From Brucella pecoris (GTDB lineage: Bacteria > Pseudomonadota > Alphaproteobacteria > Rhizobiales > Rhizobiaceae): a stretch of 64,000 nucleotides of DNA. Position numbers and translations under genes: made by a program. This document shows positions 1 to 8,608 of the stretch, in pieces (positions within the stretch are counted from its first letter, which is position 1; each line of letters starts with the position of its first letter). The notes below the pieces were generated by a model. That model saw only the letters and a program-made list of their open reading frames with translations. It did no database searches and was not told the origin of the DNA. The stretch spans positions 1 to 64,000 of the forward strand of contig NZ_VEWK01000016.1 in NCBI RefSeq assembly GCF_006376675.1. Direction: 5' to 3'.

Positions 1-266
1 AAAACGGTGACGCTTGAAGATGATATCTGATGTCTGCATCGCCAAAATTTACGCCCAAACCGTCAGGCAGGCAACTGTAGCCCAGTTAACGTGACAACAC
101 CCTCGGGGCTACTATTCTCCTTCGCCCTTGCATAATGTGTTCTAGAGCCGAATTCGCCAAAGTCCAATAGACAGTATTCAAACGCTGTGGGCAGCTGCGG
201 CCAAACCTAACTGCAAATGGTCGTGTCATGTTTTGGTAGCGCCGCACTTTGAAACGTTGAGCATGG
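1..266. other. Leading non-coding stretch
   Basis: I see no convincing gene here. The stretch lies downstream of the ridA-like gene, which reads leftward and stops at 267, so it would hold that operon's 3' end. No obvious strong hairpin followed by a T-run was recognised. Confidence 0.4.
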
Positions 267-764
267 TTATGGTCGTGCGGCGATTACTTCGATTTCGACG
301 AGGTAGCCAGGACCTGCGAGGCCTGCGACCTGAAATACGGAGCGGGCGGGAAGGTTGGGCTGTTCCTTAGTGCCGAAAAACTGCGTGTAACCCTCCATGA
401 AACCCTTGAAGTCCATCTTTGCTTCCTTGGATGGATCTCCGACGAGGAAAACCTGCATTTTGACCACGTCGTTCATTTTGAGGTTCATTCCAGCGAGCGT
501 TTTCTCGATGGATTTGAGTGCGGAGACGGTTTGAGTCTTTGTATCTCCGTATGCTTCAATTGAACCCTTAGGTGCTTTTTCATCGGCAACCGAAGCGAGT
601 GCGCCACTGACATAGACCGTCGTCATTCCAGCTGGAACTTCAACGGCCTGCGCGATTGGAAAATCCGAATTCGGGATTTTGTGGCGCACAACCTCTGCTG
701 CGGAGGCTCCGACTGAAGTCGCCATCAATGCTGAGAAGAGAATCGCGCCCGTAACAAGTTTCAT
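267..764 (-). CDS. Secreted RidA-family imine/enamine deaminase
   Basis: Encodes 165 residues. Residues 1-23 form a Sec-type signal peptide (basic start, hydrophobic core, ASAA before the mature EVVRHK). The rest is a RidA/YjgF/YER057c fold, with the C-terminal signature ARSVFQVAGLAGPGYLVEIE; the arginine near 141 corresponds to the carboxylate-binding Arg of the family. RidA proteins hydrolyse reactive imines/enamines to ketones plus ammonia. They are usually cytosolic, so export is unusual. It is the last gene of a minus-strand group after two cytochromes c and a Tat-exported flavin amine oxidase, whose imine product it could hydrolyse in the periplasm. There are 144 bases between it and the preceding cytochrome gene, so it may have its own promoter. 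Family call is firm; the physiological partner is inferred. Confidence 0.85.
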   Translation of the reverse strand: MKLVTGAILFSALMATSVGASAAEVVRHKIPNSDFPIAQAVEVPAGMTTVYVSGALASVADEKAPKGSIEAYGDTKTQTVSALKSIEKTLAGMNLKMNDVVKMQVFLVGDPSKEAKMDFKGFMEGYTQFFGTKEQPNLPARSVFQVAGLAGPGYLVEIEVIAARP

Positions 765-908
765 AGTCTATGCTCCATTTATTGGAACACTTCTGGCCGG
801 GATTAAGACCAGAAATGTCCGTTTCACTTGTTCTTCCATTCTTATGGCAATCAATGCCGGGATTCCGACACCAATGATATGTCTACCGATCCGGAGATCC
901 AGATGTCC

Positions 909-1322
909 TTAACGGGCATCTTTGACATCTTCTGCCGTCGCTGCATCCTTGTAATCGTTGCCGAAGTTGGTCCGGATATAGTTCACCACGGCGGCGACCT
1001 GATTGTCCGACATCATTTCTCCGATCGGCGGCATGCCCTTCTGGCCATGCAGAATGACATAGATCGGATAGCCTGCGGATTCGAGGTTTTCATTCTTGGT
1101 GAGCGCTGGATATTTTCCTGCGCCGACGGCTCCCTGACCCTTTGACATGTGGCATGCCTGGCAAACATTTGCATAAAGCTCCTCCCCGGTTTTCTCCGTG
1201 AAAGTGTTGCCTTGGCTGAGTGTGGCTCCGGCGGAGTCGGCAAGTGCCGGGCCGCTGAAGCCGGCCAATGAAACAGCAAATGTCGCCGCGAGAGACCACA
1301 TATATTTTCTATGACTGGACAT
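909..1322 (-). CDS. Periplasmic c-type cytochrome (downstream of amine oxidase)
   Basis: Encodes 137 residues with an N-terminal signal peptide ending near ALA. The single haem site is CQACH, and a probable distal Met lies in GMPPIGEMMSDNQ. This is a small class I cytochrome c resembling the c6/cbb3-subunit type. The start at 1322 is chosen because GAGGGA sits about 8 bases upstream. A longer reading from 1373 would overlap the amine oxidase stop as ATGA but would put 17 extra residues before the signal peptide. It follows the amine oxidase gene by 47 bases and most likely accepts electrons from it. Flavin amine oxidases of the NicA2/pseudooxynicotine type are known to use a cytochrome c rather than oxygen; use here is inferred from linkage. 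Confidence 0.85.
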   Translation of the reverse strand: MSSHRKYMWSLAATFAVSLAGFSGPALADSAGATLSQGNTFTEKTGEELYANVCQACHMSKGQGAVGAGKYPALTKNENLESAGYPIYVILHGQKGMPPIGEMMSDNQVAAVVNYIRTNFGNDYKDAATAEDVKDAR

Positions 1323-1369
1323 GACAAAATCCCTCACTGGATTTTTGAGGTTCAATGATCCGATACTCT

Positions 1370-2971
1370 TCATCCTTGCATCACACGCTTGTGCAGGCGC
1401 TCGATAGCATCGATCGACGACAGGATCGCGCCTTCCTGCCAGGCAGGAATATAAGAGGCGTGTTCTCCAGCAAGCACGATGCGTCCATCGATCTGACAGA
1501 GATTGTCGTAATGTTCCTTGCGTGCCTCGTCCGTCCAATCGCCAGCGCAGCCAAGCGTGAACGGTGAACGATGCCACGCCCAGGAAACCCCATTTTCAAA
1601 TTCGTCTTTGTATTGCGGATGAATGAGTGCGCCTTGTTCGACAGCTTTCTTGACCCGGTCTTGTGGTTCCATCGCTGTGAACTCGTAGGAAGCAGGGCCG
1701 TTCCACGTATAACAACCCAGCAAAACACCCTTTCCACCCTTGTTAAAGTCCGTGCTCGGATAAGAAATGTTGGTGATAGGAAGATCTGTGTAAGTGACGC
1801 CGCCAAATATCAGCTCGTCTTCCTCCCAGAAGCGGCGTTTCATTTGAAGGCCTACCTTGACCGATGATGCGTATGGTACGGCACCGATGGCCGCCTTCAT
1901 CTTGTCGGAAACCTGGATATCAATCTGGCTGAGGATGGTAAGCGGTATTGTACATACACACCAGTCGGCGGTTTCCGTGCGAGTTTCTCCCGGCTTCTCG
2001 GTATCCTCATATGTTACCGTAACACCCTTGTCGCCCTGTTCGATCTTGACCACCTTGGCATTGAAAGTGATGAGATCCTTGACCTCCTTGGCAAAGGCGT
2101 CACCGATCCGACCCATGCCCCCAACCGGCTGGAACATGGTTGTTTGAAACTCATAAAGCGAGAAATTGGCCAGCGCTCCCCAAAGTCCGGAGCTCAGAAG
2201 GTCCTTGAATGCAAGTGGCTCACCAGGAACAGGCGCTGCTCCCAAACCGCCCCCAGGGTCTTTCGCATATCCGCGGAACTCCGCTGAAACGGCGCCCTTG
2301 ACGTATTGATAATCCTTGTCGAGGGCCCCCCAGGATTGAAGTGCTTGCAGGAGCATCTCTTGATCCTCCTTGCCGACGCCTTCTTCGAGCTTGCCCTTTT
2401 GGGTCACCTTTGCCAAAAGCTCTGAAACATGCCCCTGGAAATCGATCTTCACATCGCGGACGCGTTGCGGTTTGCCACCGAAGCCCTTCGTTGAGTGCAG
2501 CATCGCGTTGTGATTGATCTGTTGGAACGGCTCCAGTTGCACCCCGAGTCGGCGACAATAAGCCAGCAAACCGTTGTGATGATAGGGAATACGCCACGGC
2601 CCGGGATTGATGTAGAGCCCTTCGTCGAATTCACATTTCTGCGTGAAGCCGCCAAGTTCCTTAACGGTGTCGCCGCCGCGGATTGTCCAGTTTCTGCCAC
2701 CGGCGCGGTTGTTGAATTCCAGAACCTTGACCTTGTAGCCAGCCTGACGCATTTCGAGCGCCGCCAGCATTCCTGCGAGCCCGGCTCCGAGGATCAGGAC
2801 TGTGGCGCCCTTTGGATCGCCCTCCAGTTTCACAGGCCCCTTATAACCAGACTCTGCCGCAAGCCCCAGCGTGGTCATCGCCTGGTACATTGCGGCGGTC
2901 CCGGCTGTAAGGCCAATCATCTGCAATAGTCTGCGCCGACTCATGCCGACATAAGGCTGCTCACTCATCAT
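1370..2971 (-). CDS. Tat-exported flavin monoamine oxidase/dehydrogenase
   Basis: Encodes 533 residues. A twin-arginine signal (SRRRLLQMIG, residues 11-20) leads a hydrophobic stretch. The Rossmann FAD motif VLILGAGLAGMLAALEMR lies near residue 58, followed by E..N.RAGGR. A C-terminal FAD motif, GRIVLAGEHASYIPAWQEGAI, is near residue 500. The family is amino_oxidase (MAO-like), which converts an amine to an imine and reduces FAD. A very strong Shine-Dalgarno, AAGGAGGTG, precedes ATGATG at 2971. Flanking cytochrome c genes suggest that it works as a dehydrogenase passing electrons to cytochrome c, as in nicotine oxidoreductase NicA2 and its relatives. The substrate is unknown; nicotine, tyramine, polyamine or L-amino acid type amines are all possible. 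No nicotine-pathway genes are seen nearby, so I give no symbol. Confidence 0.88.
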   Translation of the reverse strand: MMSEQPYVGMSRRRLLQMIGLTAGTAAMYQAMTTLGLAAESGYKGPVKLEGDPKGATVLILGAGLAGMLAALEMRQAGYKVKVLEFNNRAGGRNWTIRGGDTVKELGGFTQKCEFDEGLYINPGPWRIPYHHNGLLAYCRRLGVQLEPFQQINHNAMLHSTKGFGGKPQRVRDVKIDFQGHVSELLAKVTQKGKLEEGVGKEDQEMLLQALQSWGALDKDYQYVKGAVSAEFRGYAKDPGGGLGAAPVPGEPLAFKDLLSSGLWGALANFSLYEFQTTMFQPVGGMGRIGDAFAKEVKDLITFNAKVVKIEQGDKGVTVTYEDTEKPGETRTETADWCVCTIPLTILSQIDIQVSDKMKAAIGAVPYASSVKVGLQMKRRFWEEDELIFGGVTYTDLPITNISYPSTDFNKGGKGVLLGCYTWNGPASYEFTAMEPQDRVKKAVEQGALIHPQYKDEFENGVSWAWHRSPFTLGCAGDWTDEARKEHYDNLCQIDGRIVLAGEHASYIPAWQEGAILSSIDAIERLHKRVMQG

Positions 2972-3014
2972 CTCCCACCTCCTTAAGATGCGATCAGGTC
3001 TCTGTATTGTCTGC

Positions 3015-3407
3015 TCAGTGCGTGGAAAAAGTTTTCAGATAAGCGATAACATTGGCAATTTCGTCATCCGACTTCAGACCGGCGAATGCCATCTTGGTCT
3101 TGGGGACCATGTCTTTGGGCTTGCGCAAGTATTTGCTTAATGTGTCATCGTTCCAGACAAGGCCACCGGCTCCGGCCTCTTTCATTGCGCTGGAGTAACT
3201 ATAACCGGCATAGGTGCCCGCTGTCCGTCCGATAACGCCTTTTAGCGAAGGACCAACCCGATTGGTGTCCTGGTCGGCAACATGGCAAGCCTGGCACTTG
3301 TGGAATACCTGTGCACCTTTGTCCGCATCCTGAGCGCTCGCTCCAAGGACATTAAAGGAAATACAGCTTACCGAAATGAAAGCAGCGATTATCTGCGTTC
3401 TTAACAT
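3015..3407 (-). CDS. Cytochrome c2/c550-like electron carrier
   Basis: Encodes 130 residues. A signal peptide ends around residue 25 (GASAQ). The haem motif CQACH is at 38-42 and the Met ligand lies in KTKMAFAG at about residue 106. The internal segments NRVGPSLKGVIGRTAG and GYSYSSAMK are typical of mitochondrial-type cytochrome c2. It is the first gene of the minus-strand group, 43 bases before the amine oxidase, which makes it the likely direct electron acceptor that passes electrons on to a terminal oxidase. A SD-like GGGGGA-type run (from ctccccctca on the plus strand) lies just upstream of the ATG. Confidence 0.9.
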   Translation of the reverse strand: MLRTQIIAAFISVSCISFNVLGASAQDADKGAQVFHKCQACHVADQDTNRVGPSLKGVIGRTAGTYAGYSYSSAMKEAGAGGLVWNDDTLSKYLRKPKDMVPKTKMAFAGLKSDDEIANVIAYLKTFSTH

Positions 3408-3765
3408 TCACTCCCCCTCACGTGCCGTCAACTGAAAGTAATTCCAGCATTTGTTAGTGATAACTTACCTTCCTAAGTTTATGAAACAGAAAACTGTTCA
3501 CAAAAATTTGTATATCTTGACATTTTCTCTCATGAAATATTTGAGGGGTTGCAATCCCCCACTGCTTTTTGAACTCAACGGATTGTGGAATCTTTGCGAT
3601 CTCTTCACGTCCAGGTCCGCTTGCGACGCTTTTAAGTGGTGGTGTGCACTTCCTCTGTGATCAACAAAGCTCTGCTGCCATCTTGGAAGCTAACAATTGG
3701 CAATCCATCTGCGGCCACATTTGGCAAAACGCCATCGAGGCACGATCATAGTCGGCGTCTCAATC
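3408..3765. other. Upstream region of the amine-oxidase operon
   Basis: About 360 bases without a convincing gene. The part next to 3407 is AT-rich and must carry the promoter for the cytochrome c/amine oxidase operon. Short open frames near 3569-3751 have no recognisable domain. The far side ends at the remnant of a P-type ATPase. Confidence 0.4.
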
Positions 3766-4440
3766 CTACCGCAACGCACGTATGGCATTCAGGATCACGG
3801 CGATGTCGATCACTTCCAGGCGAAACGCGCCTGCTACCGGTGGCAGAAGCCCAAAGGCTGCGATAATCATCGCAACTATCGATAGCCCGAGACCGACCAG
3901 GGCTTGGCAATGACGTGACCCGATGCTTGATCGAGGAACGCTGCGAGGCGAAGCACGTCTTGTGCTTCTCAGCCGTTCGTCACCCTCATGTCGATCACAC
4001 GTGCTAGGCCGAACGTCAGCGTGCCAGTCTTGTCCAGAACGGCTGTCTTAACCTTGGCCAACGCTTCCATTGCGCCGCCACTCTTGATGAATACGCCGAG
4101 ACTGGCAGAGCGAGACATACCGGAAATTATGGCAACCGGTAGTGCAAGTATGAGCGGGCAGGGTGTAGCAACGACGAGGAGGATGCGATCGCCAGACAGC
4201 CTCCAAGCAAGCCCGGCGATCAATAGGGTGAGTAGCAGGAACCACACTGCAAAGCGATCTGCAATGCGTACGCTGGGTGCTTTGCTTTCCTGCGCCTGAT
4301 GGACGAGCCGCACGATATTGGCGTAGGTACTCTCAGCAACCGGTCTGGTTGCGACGAGATCAAAGGCATCCCCCAGATTGGTTGAGCTGCTTAGCGGTGG
4401 CACGGTGTTTCCGTGATCAAAGGAAAAAGAAAGCGGCCCG
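3766..4440 (-). pseudogene. Decayed heavy-metal P1B-type ATPase
   Basis: A broken metal-pumping P-type ATPase. Reading from about 4440 leftward, the frame encodes the actuator-domain end (DAFDLVATRPVAESTY), two membrane segments, the ion-site motif ATPCPLILALPVAI and the phosphorylation motif DKTGTLT. The frame stops at 3969-3971, but homologous coding clearly goes on in the same frame after this TGA (EAQDVLRLAAFLDQASGHVIAK). It then jumps, in another frame, straight to the C-terminal tail of the family (GLGLSIVAMIIAAFGLLPPV ... VILNAIRALR, stop at 3766). The N-terminal part, the nucleotide-binding domain and the hinge are gone. So there is a nonsense codon, a large internal deletion and an N-terminal truncation. 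It cannot make a working pump. Confidence 0.85.
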
Positions 4441-4777
4441 GTAAAGGTTTAAACGTACGACGTCGCGCCGAAAAATAGAGAAGTTCCATAATTAATATTA
4501 CGCGATTTTTGCTAAGATATTGATTTTCTTATTTTTTTGTTATATAGCCTCTGCCTTCGTTGCCATTCATGCGCCCGGGATTTCCCATCACGGATAACTC
4601 CCTTATTGTTTTGCATTTATAATTGCGAAGAATGGCGTCTCCACTGTGCACTCCCACCGCCGACGATGCCATCCCACATCTTGGTTTGGTGCCCACTATG
4701 AACCGCTACAACATCGCTGAACGACGTACAATTGCGCGCTAGCGACCCCGCTCCGCTTGAAATTTATCCTGCTACGA
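4441..4777. other. AT-rich intergenic stretch
   Basis: No gene recognised. The segment around 4500-4560 is markedly AT-rich against its surroundings. It separates the dead ATPase from the vapBC operator, and the right part holds the vapBC promoter. Confidence 0.35.
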
Positions 4778-4799
4778 TGTATATACTCTTGTATATACA
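4778..4799 (+). promoter_or_regulatory. Probable VapB operator: twin TGTATATAC boxes
   Basis: Two copies of TGTATATAC (4778-4786 and 4790-4798) are spaced 12 bases apart. Each contains the palindrome GTATATAC. They lie directly before the AAGGAG ribosome site and the antitoxin start at 4812. AbrB/MazE-fold VapB antitoxins autorepress by binding such repeats. The repeats are seen; the binding is inferred. Confidence 0.65.
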
Positions 4800-4811
4800 A
4801 AGGAGACCGAT

Positions 4812-5081
4812 ATGCCACAGCTCCGACACTCCGAATCTACACCAGCCCGCGAAGCAAAACTCTTCCGTAACAATAAGAGTCAGGCGGTACGCATTCCAGC
4901 TGACTTCGAACTTCCCGGCGACCGGGTGATGATCCATCGCGATGGAGATCGACTTATCATAGAGCCGGTGCGTCGCCAGAACCTGTTGGAAGTGCTTGCC
5001 GGGCTGGAACCGCTTGGGCCGGAAGATCAGTTCCCTGATATTGACGATACCCTGCTACCGTTGAAAGAAATCGACCTGTGA
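4812..5081 (+). CDS. vapB: VapB-type antitoxin (AbrB/SpoVT fold)
   Basis: Encodes 89 residues. The N-terminal swapped-hairpin AbrB DNA-binding domain is visible in AKLFRNNKSQAVRIPADFELPGDRV, followed by DGDRLIIEPV. The acidic C-terminal tail (EDQFPDIDDTLLPL) should wrap the toxin. This is the antitoxin of a type II VapBC pair. Its stop overlaps the toxin start as GTGA, indicating translational coupling. A good AAGGAG site lies 8 bases before the ATG and the twin operator lies just upstream. Confidence 0.9.
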   Translation: MPQLRHSESTPAREAKLFRNNKSQAVRIPADFELPGDRVMIHRDGDRLIIEPVRRQNLLEVLAGLEPLGPEDQFPDIDDTLLPLKEIDL

Positions 5082-5485
5082 GCGCGCTGTACATGCTTGA
5101 CACCAATGTCGTGTCCGAGCTTGCACAAAACCCCAAGGGCGCTGTCGCCAGACGCATCGCCGAGGTTGGACCAGAAGCAGTTTGCGTCAGTATCATCACG
5201 GCAGCGGAGTTACGCTTTGGATGCGCCAAGAAAGGATCGCCGAAGCTGCTGGCGCACATCGAGGCCATTCTTGGAAGTATACAAGTGCTCGCACTTGATA
5301 CGCCTGCCGACGCCGAATACGGGCGAATCCGAGCCGAATTAGAAGCCGTTGGCAAGCCCATCGGTCCGAATGACCTCCTCATCGCTGCCCATGCTTATGC
5401 GCTCGGGATGGCGTTAGTCACGGCCAATACCGGAGAATTCTCACGTATCCGTGCTCTGAGGGTCGAAAACTGGCTACGCGACTGA
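5078..5485 (+). CDS. vapC: VapC PIN-domain ribonuclease toxin
   Basis: Encodes 135 residues from a GTG start that overlaps the vapB stop by four bases. It is a PIN domain with the acidic active-site segments in order: MLDTNVVSE at the N terminus, TAAELRFG in the middle, then GPNDLLIAAHA and TANTGEFSRI. VapC toxins cut specific RNAs, often initiator tRNA or rRNA, when released from VapB. All catalytic acidic positions appear intact, so this locus is probably active. Confidence 0.92.
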   Translation: MSALYMLDTNVVSELAQNPKGAVARRIAEVGPEAVCVSIITAAELRFGCAKKGSPKLLAHIEAILGSIQVLALDTPADAEYGRIRAELEAVGKPIGPNDLLIAAHAYALGMALVTANTGEFSRIRALRVENWLRD

Positions 5486-5667
5486 GCGGTGCTGTTGTTC
5501 GTTCAAAGAGAATCTGCCGCTGAAGGGGCAGATCACTAAAAACTGCATTTATGATCGGTAGATTGTCCCTTTGTCTGCTCATGCCTCGGATAAAGACTGG
5601 TTTTCCGCTGAGGTCTGCTATGAATGTGGCTGTCGAATCTATACAACAAGCGATGACATGACGACTG

Positions 5668-7470
5668 ATGACGACCGACCCGCTCCACATTCTCAAAACC
5701 ATTTATGGATATGATGCCTTCCGCGGGCGGCAAGTTGAAATCATATCGCACGCGATAGCAGGCAATAATGCATTCGTCCTGATGCCGACAGGCGGCGGCA
5801 AATCGCTATGCTATCAGATTCCCGCCCTTGTGCGGCCGGGCATGGGGTTAGTGATTTCACCGCTTCTGGCGCTGATGGCCGATCAGGTCTCCGCGCTCCG
5901 GCAGGCGGGTGTGAAAGCTGCAGCGCTTAATTCCGACCTTGCTGGCGATGACAGACTGGCCTTGTGGCGAGGTATCCATGCCGGGGCGCTTGATCTGCTC
6001 TATGTCGCGCCTGAAACACTGCTCAGGCCGGATACGTTGCAACGCCTGAGCGATGTGCCTCTCTCGCTGATCGCTATTGACGAAGCACATTGCCTGTCGC
6101 AATGGGGGCATGATTTCAGGCCGTCTTATCGGCAGCTTGATGTGTTGATGGCGCAGTTTCCCAACACGCCACGCATGGCATTGACCGCAACCGCTGACGA
6201 GCCGACACGTGCCGAAATCCTGTCGCATCTGCAGATTGATGAGCGCGATGCCTTCATCGCCGGTTTCGACCGTCCCAATATTCGCTATGCGATCATGGAG
6301 AAGGACAATCCCCGCACGCAGTTGAAACGTTTTCTACAGGATCACCAAGGCGAAAGCGGCATCGTTTACTGTCTTTCGAAACGGAAGACAGAAGAAACGG
6401 CCGAATGGCTGCGCAGCCTGGGCTACGACGCCCTCTCCTATCACGGCGGTATGGAAAAGTCCGCGCGCGAGGCGAACCAGGCACGATTCCAGCACGACGA
6501 GGCGGTCATCATGGTGGCGACGATTGCCTTTGGGATGGGCATCGACAAGCCGGATGTTCGCTTCGTCGCCCATATCGATCTGCCGGGGAGCATCGAAGCC
6601 TATTATCAGGAGACAGGTCGTGCGGGACGTGACGGACTGCCAGCCGAGGCGATGATGCTCTACGGTTATGACGATATCGTCCTGCGCAGCCGCTTCATCG
6701 AGGAATCCGACGCGCCCGATCAGCGCAAGCGGATGGAGCGGCAGAAACTCGACATTCTCCTCGGGTTGGCCGAAACGGCGAACTGTCGCAGACAGGTGCT
6801 GCTTTCTTATTTCGGTGATCGATGCGAACCATGCGGCAATTGCGATACCTGCGCTGAACCACCAACCCTCTTCGATGGGACAATAGCCGCGCAGAAAATA
6901 TTGTCCTGCATTCACAGAACCGGGGAGCGGTTCGGGCAATCCTATATTGTCGATGTCCTTCTTGGCGTCGACGATGAGCGCATCAGCCGCTTTGGCCACG
7001 ACCGGATTTCGACTTTCGGAATTGGCCGCGAGCATGACAATCACACCTGGCGCGCGATCGTACGGCAGTTGGTCGCACAGCGGCTGATTGATGTCGACTT
7101 TGCCGGGCACGGCGGTTTGTCGATCTCGGAGACAGGCAGGCAGTTTTTGCGCGCAAAGCAGGCGCTCATGTTGCGTGTCCCGCGGAAATCGAAGCCATCA
7201 CGTGGGACTGTTTCGCGTGGAAAATCGGTAACATCCGCCCTTTCGGAGCGTGATGAGGCGCTGTTTCAGGCGCTACGTGAGAAGCGGCTAGAGATCGCGC
7301 GCACGCAAAATGTCCCGCCTTACGTCATTTTTCACGATCGGACACTGATCGAACTGGCCACAGCCAGACCAGCCTCCCGCGCCCAAATGGCCGACGTGCC
7401 CGGTGTCGGCGATGCAAAACTCGAACGCTATGGCCCGGCCTTTTTGGCCGTCATCAACGCACACGGGTAA
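5668..7470 (+). CDS. recQ: ATP-dependent DNA helicase RecQ
   Basis: Encodes 600 residues, close to E. coli RecQ (609). Helicase motifs are in order: Walker A MPTGGGKSLCYQ, DEAH box (IDEAHCLSQWG), TATAD, and motif VI QETGRAGRDG. These are followed by the RecQ zinc-binding cysteines (CRRQVLLSYFGDRCEPCGNC), an RQC winged-helix region and a C-terminal HRDC domain (about residues 525-600). It unwinds DNA 3' to 5' in recombination and repair. The in-frame ATG at 5653 runs into a stop, so 5668 is the first usable start; no strong SD is seen. It is plus strand, 180 bases after vapC. It looks complete and is the one housekeeping-like gene in this region, perhaps an accessory copy. Confidence 0.93.
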   Translation: MTTDPLHILKTIYGYDAFRGRQVEIISHAIAGNNAFVLMPTGGGKSLCYQIPALVRPGMGLVISPLLALMADQVSALRQAGVKAAALNSDLAGDDRLALWRGIHAGALDLLYVAPETLLRPDTLQRLSDVPLSLIAIDEAHCLSQWGHDFRPSYRQLDVLMAQFPNTPRMALTATADEPTRAEILSHLQIDERDAFIAGFDRPNIRYAIMEKDNPRTQLKRFLQDHQGESGIVYCLSKRKTEETAEWLRSLGYDALSYHGGMEKSAREANQARFQHDEAVIMVATIAFGMGIDKPDVRFVAHIDLPGSIEAYYQETGRAGRDGLPAEAMMLYGYDDIVLRSRFIEESDAPDQRKRMERQKLDILLGLAETANCRRQVLLSYFGDRCEPCGNCDTCAEPPTLFDGTIAAQKILSCIHRTGERFGQSYIVDVLLGVDDERISRFGHDRISTFGIGREHDNHTWRAIVRQLVAQRLIDVDFAGHGGLSISETGRQFLRAKQALMLRVPRKSKPSRGTVSRGKSVTSALSERDEALFQALREKRLEIARTQNVPPYVIFHDRTLIELATARPASRAQMADVPGVGDAKLERYGPAFLAVINAHG

Positions 7471-7674
7471 ATCCGTCGCAGCTTTTGGAATTCAACAATA
7501 CCGGCCTTAGAGTCTGTCAGCGCTACCCGGGATCGCCAGGTTCCGTCGGGTTTGATTTTGTGTTTCTTAAGATCATTGCTGGATTCTCATCATGGATAAA
7601 TTCGTGATATCAGTTTTCTCATAACCGATCCCGACCGTTCATTCTTCTCCGGGTCAAATGCCACCGATCTTCTT

Positions 7675-8202
7675 TCACGGCCGTCTATCGTCAGTCAGAC
7701 ATTCACCCTCGGCTGCGATTTCTATCGCCCGACGCACCGCCTCCTCTGCGGCAAAGGTGGCGATTTCAGCTTCGTGCGCGGAACAAGGACGAATTCCGAA
7801 ACCCCACACTGTGTACATCTCATTTTGAGCAAGCGTCGTGTTACCTGGATCTACCACTTTTAGTGCGTACTTGGTTGCCGGTGGGGTCATGGGGGCAGCT
7901 CCGTAGAAGCTCCCACTACTGACTTCGAGCTGACCGACCTGGCAGCGCACGCCGTCGAATTCTTTGAGCGCCGGCGGCAAGCTACCAGCAAGGACGATCG
8001 CATTAATTTTCGAAAAATGACCGTACAGCGAATAGCAGTATTCGGTATCCAGATCGAAAATGCGCAGCCGTGAGATCAACCGATCGACACCTGCATATTG
8101 CAAGATACAATAATACGCACACCCGTCACAAACCGGAATGTCCGCTTCATCAAGCACCTGCGCGTTCTCGCCGAATATGTCCCATGGAATTTCTTTAAAC
8201 AT
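7675..8202 (-). CDS. Hypothetical protein
   Basis: Encodes 175 residues from an ATG at 8202; a TTG at 8244 would add 14 residues (VYWLVRDDE) but has a stop immediately before it and no SD. No family recognised. Cysteine-rich stretches CDGCAYYC and CQVGQLEVSSG in a mixed alpha/beta-looking sequence, with an alanine- and glutamate-rich helical C terminus (ATFAAEEAVRRAIEIAAEG). No signal peptide or membrane helix. It stands alone between recQ and another unknown gene on the same strand. Confidence 0.5.
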   Translation of the reverse strand: MFKEIPWDIFGENAQVLDEADIPVCDGCAYYCILQYAGVDRLISRLRIFDLDTEYCYSLYGHFSKINAIVLAGSLPPALKEFDGVRCQVGQLEVSSGSFYGAAPMTPPATKYALKVVDPGNTTLAQNEMYTVWGFGIRPCSAHEAEIATFAAEEAVRRAIEIAAEGECLTDDRRP

Positions 8203-8244
8203 TTCATCATCTCTAACAAGCCAATAGACATATTGTGAGACCAA

Positions 8245-8608
8245 TCAGCCACCGGCGCAAACGGATCATGAACGCCGATGAAAATTTCTAACTGGGCGCT
8301 GAACAGTATTATGTGACTGGATAGATACGACCGTTGCGACAAGCACAATTGGCAGGTTTGGGACGTTAAAGTTTGACAAACAGCCAAGAGCGCAAACCCT
8401 GAGGCAATCGGCCGACCATCTGGATCGCGCTCGAAGAAGCCTGTCGTCACACCCGCCAGGTCTGCGACGACCGTGCTGAATGGCTGATTCCGGGTTTCAC
8501 CAGACCTGACGAATTGAAGCCGACAACCCAAATAAGAAAACCGGGAGCACGTATGACGCGTGCTGCCGGTTTCATATTTCGATAGACTATGGGTTCCTAA
8601 ATGGCCGC
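8245..8608. other. Non-coding or unrecognised stretch
   Basis: About 360 bases between two unknown minus-strand genes. Open frames run through it but their translations have no domain character and they overlap the flanking gene in another frame. Nothing supported. Confidence 0.35.

Noticed and set aside
1322..1373. Longer start for the second cytochrome c at 1373 (ATGA overlap with the amine oxidase stop)
   Set aside because: It would put 17 residues before an otherwise normal signal peptide, and the start at 1322 has a better GAGGGA site.
1370..2971. Calling the amine oxidase a nicotine or pseudooxynicotine oxidase
   Set aside because: Only the family and the cytochrome linkage support it; no hydroxypyridine, succinoylpyridine or other nicotine-pathway genes are nearby.
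3569..3751. 60-codon plus-strand frame upstream of the amine oxidase operon
   Set aside because: Translation looked mildly protein-like (STDCGIFAISSRPGPLATLL), but I could not assign any family and saw no ribosome site.
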